Below, piece after piece: positions 8,269 through 13,206 of a DNA stretch of 13,206 nucleotides. Source of the DNA: CAYJIL01 sp964370235 (GTDB lineage: Bacteria; Bacteroidota; Bacteroidia; Bacteroidales; Rikenellaceae); NCBI GenBank assembly GCA_964370235.1, contig CAYJIL010000063.1, positions 1-13,206 on the forward strand, written 5' to 3'. Both the position numbers and the translations under genes were made by a program. How positions within the stretch are numbered: position 1 is the stretch's first letter; every line of letters begins with the position of its first letter. Under the pieces are notes generated by a model. The model saw only the letters and a list, made by a program, of their open reading frames with translations. It did not search any database and was not told the origin of the DNA.

Positions 8269-8285
8269 TCAATACACATTCTGGT

Positions 8286-8303
8286 ATAAAAGAAACCTTT
8301 TAT
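8286..8303. repeat. Inverted repeat, possible operator
   Basis: ATAAAAG and CTTTTAT form perfect 7-bp arms around AAAC. It lies 17 bases upstream of the leftward promoter's -33 box, where an activator or repressor could bind. It is AT-rich, so chance is a real alternative. Confidence 0.35.
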
Positions 8304-8401
8304 CTATTTAATTACTTACAACGGCATTTATAGTTAATCTAGGGCATTGTATTGCATTGATTTTAAAATATTATGAACATTGCAAATTAAACTAGTTAAT
8401 A

Positions 8402-8433
8402 TTTGCTTTTAAGCAATTAAATTCGTATTTTTA
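8402..8433 (+). promoter_or_regulatory. Rightward promoter of the GH133-GT4-GH57 operon
   Basis: TTTG (8402-8405), 20 bases, then TATTTTTA (8426-8433). This differs from TAnnTTTG only in the last base and has the same N20 spacing as the two leftward promoters. Transcription would start near 8437-8440, giving a leader of about 75 bases. A 6-bp inverted repeat begins inside the -33 box. Confidence 0.65.
8403..8416. repeat. Inverted repeat between the rightward promoter boxes
   Basis: TTGCTT-TT-AAGCAA is a perfect 6-bp-arm palindrome beginning inside the -33 TTTG and running into the spacer. A regulator bound here would block RNA polymerase, so it is a candidate operator for the glucan operon. 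No family can be assigned from sequence. Confidence 0.4.
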
Positions 8434-8515
8434 CAAGCGTAAGCTAACAAACAAAACTATTAACAATTTAAATTTAAAATATTATAACCACTACTTAAAG
8501 AAAACAAATGCAATT

Positions 8516-10456
8516 ATGAGTATTTTAAAGTTCGACAAAGAAGAACTAGGTAATCTACAATATTCACTTCAAAGAGAGTTTATTTCTACAAACCGTGCTG
8601 GAGGATATATGAGTACTACCATCACGTGTTGCAACACAAGGAAGTACCATGGATTGATGATCTGCCCTTCGGATACATTCAAAAACGACTACTTTGTACT
8701 ACTCTCATCTATTGACGAGACTGTGATTCAGAGGGAGCATGGCTTCAACCTAGCGTTACACAACTATCCGGGTTTATTTGAGCCAAAAGGCCACAAATAC
8801 ATCGAGAGTTTTGAGTACACTCCAACACCTACAATCATTTACCGTGTGGGTGGCGTACAACTCAAAAAAGAACTACTATGGCTACACAGCAAAGAGCAAC
8901 TATTAATTAGGTATACTCTACTGAAAGCCTCATCGCCTACCAAACTAAGACTGCGCCCATTCCTTGCATTTAGAAATATGCACGCTCTTAGCAAAGAAAA
9001 CATCGACGCCAACGTATACTCAACCCCAATAGAAGGAGGCGTTAGCAACAAAATGTACGAAGGACTACCAACTCTACACCTACAACTAGATACCAAGAAC
9101 GAATTTGTTCCTGCTCCAGATTGGTATAAAGATTTTGTTTACCAAAAAGAGCTAGAAAGAGGTTATGAGTATAAAGAAGATTTATTAACAACAGGTTTCT
9201 TTGAATTTGATATTGACTGTGGACAAAGCGTGATTTTGTCGTGTTCGACTTCGCCTGCAAAGCCATCTTCGCTAAAGCGTAGCTTTACAACAGAGATAGC
9301 TAAGCGATCTAACAAGACAGAGTTCCATGCTTGCCTTCGCCACTCGGCTCGCCAGTTTATTATTAAGCGAGACTCAAAAACCGAGGTAGTAGCAGGTTAC
9401 CCATGGCTAGGATACCACATTGGTCGCTCTAAAATTGTTGCTCTTCCGGGCATAACACTAGAGCAAGGTAACACACAACAATGTGTCGACGTACTCAAAA
9501 GCATTACAAAAGTAATTAAAGGTGGTATATTCTCGCCTCAAGGTTGTAACCTTGACTCACTAGATGCTCCGCTATGGATTTTCTGGGTTCTTCAGATTAT
9601 GGAGAAATATGAGGGACGAGAATTTGTGTTCTCACACTTTGGAAAAGAGATGCTTGCCATCATCGAAGCATACAGTAGCCAAATTGGCGAAATAGGTGGT
9701 GCAATTTGCGAAAGTTCACTTGTAAAGAGCGAATGCTACAACAAGGCACTTACATGGATGGATCGTTATGTTGACGGAATACCTGTCACACCACGTGATG
9801 GTTACCAAGTAGAGGTAAATGCACTATGGTACAATGCACTTTGTTATGCACTAGAATTTGCAAAAGAGAGTGACAACAAAAAGTTCCTTGCAAAATGGGA
9901 GAATACACCTCAAAAAGTAAAAGAGAATTTCTGTGCTAAATTCATTAATCCAGAGGGCTACCTAGCCGACTATGTTGATGGAGATCGCCAGAACAAAGAT
10001 ATAAGACCTAACCAAATAATTGCATGTTCTCTTCCTTATAAGATGATAGACGAGAACACAATAGTAAATGTTATTAATATTGTTAAGAGCAAACTATTAA
10101 CTCCAAAAGGTCTTAGAACACTCTCACCAGATAGTGCACTATATGAACCATACTGCGAGGGCGATGCAAATACACGTGCTCGTGCAGTACACCAAGGTAG
10201 CGTACACTCATGGTTATTATACTTCTATATTAGAGCTAACGTCGATGTATTTGGCAAGCAATACCTATTCTCTGCTAGCGAGCTAATCGAGGGACTAGAG
10301 GATGATTTCCTAGGATATGGTATTGGAACAATGGCGCAGCGATATGATGGAGATCCTCCACACCGTCCAGGAGGTGCTGTTTCTCATGCTGCAAGCGTAG
10401 GAACACTACTGCTAATAATGGATTATATTGAAAAGTTTAAAGAAAAAAATAAATAA
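8516..10456 (+). CDS. GH133 amylo-alpha-1,6-glucosidase-type (glycogen debranching) protein
   Basis: Cytosolic, no signal peptide, 646 aa, the usual length for bacterial GH133. Family role: hydrolysis of alpha-1,6-linked glucose stubs in glycogen. The N-terminal domain (about 10-270) has TNRAGGYMSTT, NTRKYHGLM (40-48) and LSSIDETV. The C-terminal six-hairpin catalytic domain (about 275-640) has AGYPW (293-297), LDAPLWIFW (349-357), TWMDR, VTPRDGYQVEVNALWYNAL (424-442) and GLRTLSPDS. Two signatures deviate. The family GRD segment after AGYPW reads GRSK, so the Asp that I align with the general acid of eukaryotic debranching enzyme is S305. The family YHQGTxWPW reads VHQGSVHSW (558-566). Activity is therefore uncertain. 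The ATG at 8516 fits family N termini. It heads the operon, and the next gene's ATG follows its stop directly. Confidence 0.85.
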   Translation: MSILKFDKEELGNLQYSLQREFISTNRAGGYMSTTITCCNTRKYHGLMICPSDTFKNDYFVLLSSIDETVIQREHGFNLALHNYPGLFEPKGHKYIESFEYTPTPTIIYRVGGVQLKKELLWLHSKEQLLIRYTLLKASSPTKLRLRPFLAFRNMHALSKENIDANVYSTPIEGGVSNKMYEGLPTLHLQLDTKNEFVPAPDWYKDFVYQKELERGYEYKEDLLTTGFFEFDIDCGQSVILSCSTSPAKPSSLKRSFTTEIAKRSNKTEFHACLRHSARQFIIKRDSKTEVVAGYPWLGYHIGRSKIVALPGITLEQGNTQQCVDVLKSITKVIKGGIFSPQGCNLDSLDAPLWIFWVLQIMEKYEGREFVFSHFGKEMLAIIEAYSSQIGEIGGAICESSLVKSECYNKALTWMDRYVDGIPVTPRDGYQVEVNALWYNALCYALEFAKESDNKKFLAKWENTPQKVKENFCAKFINPEGYLADYVDGDRQNKDIRPNQIIACSLPYKMIDENTIVNVINIVKSKLLTPKGLRTLSPDSALYEPYCEGDANTRARAVHQGSVHSWLLYFYIRANVDVFGKQYLFSASELIEGLEDDFLGYGIGTMAQRYDGDPPHRPGGAVSHAASVGTLLLIMDYIEKFKEKNK

Positions 10457-11767
10457 ATGGAGAATAGAGGTATGAGAGTATTAATGTTTGGGTGGGAGTT
10501 TCCGCCCCATATTGCCGGAGGATTGGGAACGGCCTGCTATGGTCTAACCAGAGGGCTTGCCAAGTGTGGCGTGAAGGTGCACTTTGTGGTTCCCAAAGCG
10601 TATGGCGACGAGGACCAAAGGTTTGTCAAGGTACTTAATGCTAGCGATGTAGAGGCAAGCTATGGTGGCGAGTTCACCAAAGACTTGTGGAGTATGGTTC
10701 AGTTTATACATATCGACTCTAACATTGTACCCTACTCTTCACCCGAGGAGTATGACAGAATAGTGAACTCTATTAGACACGAAGGCAAAATAGAGACAAA
10801 CGACATATGGAAGCAGCGTTTCTCGTTCACAGGAAAGTATGGCGAAAACCTAATGCAAGAGGTAGCACAATATGCTATGGTTGCAGCACAGGTAGCAAAA
10901 GACCTTGAAGGTCAGTTTGATGTTATACACGCACACGACTGGTTAACATATTATGCAGGTATTGCTGCAAAGAAAATTTCGGGCAAGCCACTTGTTGTAC
11001 ATATGCACGCAACAGAGTTTGACCGCAGTGGTGAGAATGTAAATTCATCGGTATTCACTATCGAGCAAGCAGGTATGAAGGCTGCCGACCGTGTAATTGC
11101 GGTGAGTAACCTAACCAAGAACATCGTAATTAACAAATATGGCATAGATCCAAAGAGAGTTGTAGCTGTACACAATGCCGTGAGATTCAAATCGGGCGAA
11201 GGTACCGATATAGAGAAAGTGCTTGACGACAAGATTGTTACTTTCCTAGGTCGTATCACCTACCAAAAGGGTCCCGAGTATTTTGTCGAGGCAGCAGCCA
11301 AGGTACTAAAGATTGCACCTAACGTTAGATTCGTAATGGCTGGTAGTGGCGATATGCTTAACAAAATCATCACTCGTGTTGCCGAGCTAGGCATTTCGGA
11401 CAGATTCCACTTTACGGGTTTCTTGAAGGGTGACGATGTATCTAAGATGTTTGGAATGAGCGATGTTTACATCATGCCATCGGTGTCGGAGCCATTTGGT
11501 ATTTCGCCACTAGAGGCAATGAAATCAAACGTGCCTGTTATCATATCTAAGCAGTCGGGCGTAGCAGAAATTCTTGACTATGCTGTAAAGGTAGACTACT
11601 GGGATGTTGATGCTATGGCAGATGCAATTTTTGGACTTATCAACTATCCTGCTCTTAGCGATATGTTCATTACAAAAGGGCAAGAAGAGGTTAACTCGCT
11701 TAAGTGGGATAATGCAGCAATAAAAGTTGCAGACGTTTACAAGGCTGCAATGGAAGATATGCAGTAA
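10457..11767 (+). CDS. GT4 glycosyltransferase, glycogen-synthase-like
   Basis: Retaining GT-B transferase, probably lengthening an alpha-1,4-glucan from a nucleotide-sugar donor in the cytosol. Its motifs are intact: FGWEFPPHIAGGLGT (11-25, donor-side glycine loop), HAHDW (158-162), MHATEFD, GRITYQKGPE (265-274) and the EX7E motif E345-E353 in EPFGISPLE. 436 aa, complete. The first ATG lies immediately after the GH133 stop (TAAATG). The ATG at 10472 is an equally good or better start: it is preceded by AGAGG and gives MRVLMFGWEFPPH, the usual family N terminus. The neighbouring glucan hydrolases support glycogen metabolism. Donor and exact product cannot be read from sequence, and a related GT4 with another glucan product is possible. 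Confidence 0.88.
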   Translation: MENRGMRVLMFGWEFPPHIAGGLGTACYGLTRGLAKCGVKVHFVVPKAYGDEDQRFVKVLNASDVEASYGGEFTKDLWSMVQFIHIDSNIVPYSSPEEYDRIVNSIRHEGKIETNDIWKQRFSFTGKYGENLMQEVAQYAMVAAQVAKDLEGQFDVIHAHDWLTYYAGIAAKKISGKPLVVHMHATEFDRSGENVNSSVFTIEQAGMKAADRVIAVSNLTKNIVINKYGIDPKRVVAVHNAVRFKSGEGTDIEKVLDDKIVTFLGRITYQKGPEYFVEAAAKVLKIAPNVRFVMAGSGDMLNKIITRVAELGISDRFHFTGFLKGDDVSKMFGMSDVYIMPSVSEPFGISPLEAMKSNVPVIISKQSGVAEILDYAVKVDYWDVDAMADAIFGLINYPALSDMFITKGQEEVNSLKWDNAAIKVADVYKAAMEDMQ

Positions 11768-11799
11768 TAATTTGTTATAATCGAAGAAAAAATAAGAAT

Positions 11800-13182
11800 A
11801 TGAAGAAAATTTGTTTATGTTTTCAAGTGCATCAGCCGATGCAACTTAAAAGATACCGCTTCTTTAACATGGGAAGAGATATTCACTATCTAGATGACTA
11901 TGCTAACAGAAAAGCAATGCGTGAGGCAGCACAAAAGTGCTATCTACCAATGAATGAGCTACTACTTAACCTAATCGAAAAACATGGCGATAAGTTTAAG
12001 GTGAGCTTTGCAATATCGTCACTTACAATTGAGCAAATGGCAGAGTATGCACCCGAAGCTCTTGAGTCGTTCAAAAAACTTGCATCAACTGGTGGTGTTG
12101 AGTTTGTAGCGTCTCCATACTCGTGGTCGCTATCTTCTCTTGCTTCTAGCGAAGTGTTCCGCACCGAAATCGAGCGCAACAGCGAGCAAATAGTATCTAC
12201 ATTTGGTCAAAAACCTAAGAGTTTTGTAAACTCAGAGATGATTTACTCTGACCGCATTGGCGAAATTGTAGCAGAGCAAGGATTTACTTCTATGCTAACA
12301 GAGGGTGCAAAGCACATTCTTGGATGGAAGAGCCCTAACTACGTGTATGCAAATAGCGAGAATCCACGTCTTAAGGTACTACTTCGCAACGCTAGCGCTA
12401 GCGACGATATTCGTTATAGTTTCTCGGGAGGAATTACAGCCGAAAGCTACACAAACACTATCGAAAACACACCGGGCGATATTAACACTATTTTTGTTGA
12501 TTACAATACATTTGGCATGCACCACACTAGCGAGAGTGGTATATTCGATTTCTTCAAATATTTTGTTAACAATGGCATAGCCGAAAATAGATTAGAGTTC
12601 ACAACCCCTACTCTTATTACTGACGCCGAGCAACCAGTTGCTGTACTACACGTACCATACACTGTTTCATGGGCAGACGAAGAGAGAGATACTTCGGCTT
12701 GGTTGGGTAATCAGCTACAAAACGAAGCTTTTGGCAAGCTATATCGTCTACAAATGAAAGTGGCGGCTATCAATAACGATGATATGAACCGTGTTTGGGA
12801 CTTTATGAGCTCGACTAATAACTTCTATTATATGTCAACAAAATGGTTTGCAGGCGATGTTGGTCACCGTGACAATCCGTTTGGTTCGCCATACGAGGCA
12901 TTTATCAACTACATGAACGTATTCAGCGATTTTGAGCGTGAAGTTAATGCTAGATATGAGCGTGGACAAGAGTCTACTGCAACTGTAAAGTCGAGCAACG
13001 AGAGCGAAGGTAGTGCTACAAAAGCAAAGCCTGCTACAAAAAGAGCTACAAAGTCTACTTCGACTGCAAAAGCTGCTAAGGCTGCAAAACCAGCAACTAA
13101 AAGCACGACAGCAAAGACTACAAAAACTGCTACAAAGCGCAAAACGGCAACAACTAGCACAGCAAAAGAGAGTGTTGCATAA
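11800..13182 (+). CDS. GH57 alpha-amylase-family protein with histone H1-like tail
   Basis: Cytosolic retaining alpha-glucan hydrolase or transferase fold, last gene of the operon, 32 bases after the GT4 gene with an A-rich leader. GH57 features: HQP (11-13), LKRYRFF (16-22), SPYSWSLSSL (105-114), FVNSEMIYSD (142-151) with candidate nucleophile E146, LTEGAKHILGWKSP (166-179), FVDYNTFG (232-239) with candidate acid/base D234, and DEERDTSAWLGN (293-304). The domain ends near NYMNVFSDF (370-378). Variants: my recalled consensus at the acid/base motif is DYETFGEH, here DYNTFGMH, and the Tyr-Ser-His of the 105-114 motif has Trp instead. Residues about 395-460 are low-complexity Lys/Ala/Thr/Ser repeats (PATK, TAKT), strongly basic, unlike any GH57 end I recall. 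The catalytic pair suggests activity; alpha-amylase versus glucanotransferase cannot be decided. Confidence 0.87.
   Translation: MKKICLCFQVHQPMQLKRYRFFNMGRDIHYLDDYANRKAMREAAQKCYLPMNELLLNLIEKHGDKFKVSFAISSLTIEQMAEYAPEALESFKKLASTGGVEFVASPYSWSLSSLASSEVFRTEIERNSEQIVSTFGQKPKSFVNSEMIYSDRIGEIVAEQGFTSMLTEGAKHILGWKSPNYVYANSENPRLKVLLRNASASDDIRYSFSGGITAESYTNTIENTPGDINTIFVDYNTFGMHHTSESGIFDFFKYFVNNGIAENRLEFTTPTLITDAEQPVAVLHVPYTVSWADEERDTSAWLGNQLQNEAFGKLYRLQMKVAAINNDDMNRVWDFMSSTNNFYYMSTKWFAGDVGHRDNPFGSPYEAFINYMNVFSDFEREVNARYERGQESTATVKSSNESEGSATKAKPATKRATKSTSTAKAAKAAKPATKSTTAKTTKTATKRKTATTSTAKESVA
12982..13179 (+). repeat. Low-complexity Lys/Ala/Thr-rich coding tail
   Basis: About 66 codons at the end of the GH57 gene are built from imperfect repeats of Ala-Thr-Lys, Ala-Lys-Pro and Thr-Ala-Lys. 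At DNA level the units are variations of gctacaaaa and gcaaag, suggesting growth by slippage or unequal recombination. The reading frame stays open to the TAA at 13180-13182. Confidence 0.8.
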
Positions 13183-13206
13183 GCTACTTAATTAGCATAT
13201 ATAATT

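Larger units (their letters stand above)
8204..8515. other. Divergent intergenic regulatory region
   Basis: About 310 very AT-rich bases separate the leftward GH2/plsC/parE/parC/aroK unit from the rightward GH133/GT4/GH57 unit. I find no gene here. It contains a leftward promoter (8237-8268), a rightward promoter (8402-8433), a 7-bp-arm inverted repeat (8286-8303), a 6-bp-arm inverted repeat inside the rightward promoter (8403-8416), and two direct copies of GCATTG (8344-8349, 8354-8359). The rightward leader (about 8438-8515) is A-rich, with no riboswitch-like structure that I can recognise. Confidence 0.7.

Noticed and set aside
8438..8515. Riboswitch or structured leader before the GH133 gene
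   Set aside because: The leader is A-rich and shows only very short pairings, with no recognised riboswitch core.
12382..12403. gctagcgctagcg palindromic tandem
   Set aside because: It encodes Ala-Ser-Ala-Ser inside the GH57 domain in frame. Too short and coding, so no separate role is supported.
12909..13160. Minus-strand open frame that reads like a small, very hydrophobic membrane protein
   Set aside because: It is the reverse complement of the Lys/Ala/Thr codon repeats of the GH57 tail, which automatically gives Val/Ala/Phe. The plus frame belongs to a clear gene.
13013..13195. Plus-strand Gln/Leu/Lys-rich frame
   Set aside because: It is a shifted-frame reading of the same repetitive tail, running past the GH57 stop without its own start signals.

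Overview
The window looks like chromosomal DNA of a member of the Bacteroidota, most likely Bacteroidales. Three promoters match the phylum's TTTG-N20-TAnnTTTG pattern rather than -35/-10 boxes. Start codons are preceded by A-rich stretches with little Shine-Dalgarno sequence. A glycogen-type GH133/GT4/GH57 gene trio of the kind known in Bacteroides is present. All coding regions are complete, and no mobile element, integrase or CRISPR array is visible.

Left part, minus strand (positions 1-8268). A tRNA-Met(CAT) gene has its own promoter and terminator. Upstream of it in transcription order, five tightly packed genes run leftward from a promoter near 8237-8268: an exported GH2 (LacZ-like) protein, a PlsC-type acyltransferase, topoisomerase IV subunits ParE and ParC, and shikimate kinase. 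Two of the four junctions are one-base TAATG overlaps and the other two gaps are 14 and 7 bases, so this reads as one operon. It ends at a possible hairpin-T-run terminator beside aroK. The topoisomerase, acyltransferase and kinase are housekeeping enzymes. The GH2 protein is not ordinary: both catalytic glutamates and the LacZ metal ligands are replaced, and the protein is much shorter than usual.

Middle (about 8204-8515). This is an AT-rich divergent regulatory region. It holds the leftward promoter, a rightward promoter and two short inverted repeats that could be operators.

Right part, plus strand (8516-13182). A three-gene operon for an intracellular alpha-glucan: a GH133 amylo-alpha-1,6-glucosidase-type protein, a GT4 glycogen-synthase-like transferase and a GH57 alpha-amylase-type protein. 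The transferase has intact family motifs. The GH133 protein differs from the family at signature active-site positions. The GH57 protein keeps a plausible catalytic pair but carries a long Lys/Ala/Thr-rich tail resembling histone H1.

The most interesting theme is that all three glycoside-hydrolase-fold proteins deviate at or beside the active site, one of them drastically, while the synthase looks normal. All comparisons with family consensus are from memory and need an alignment to confirm.
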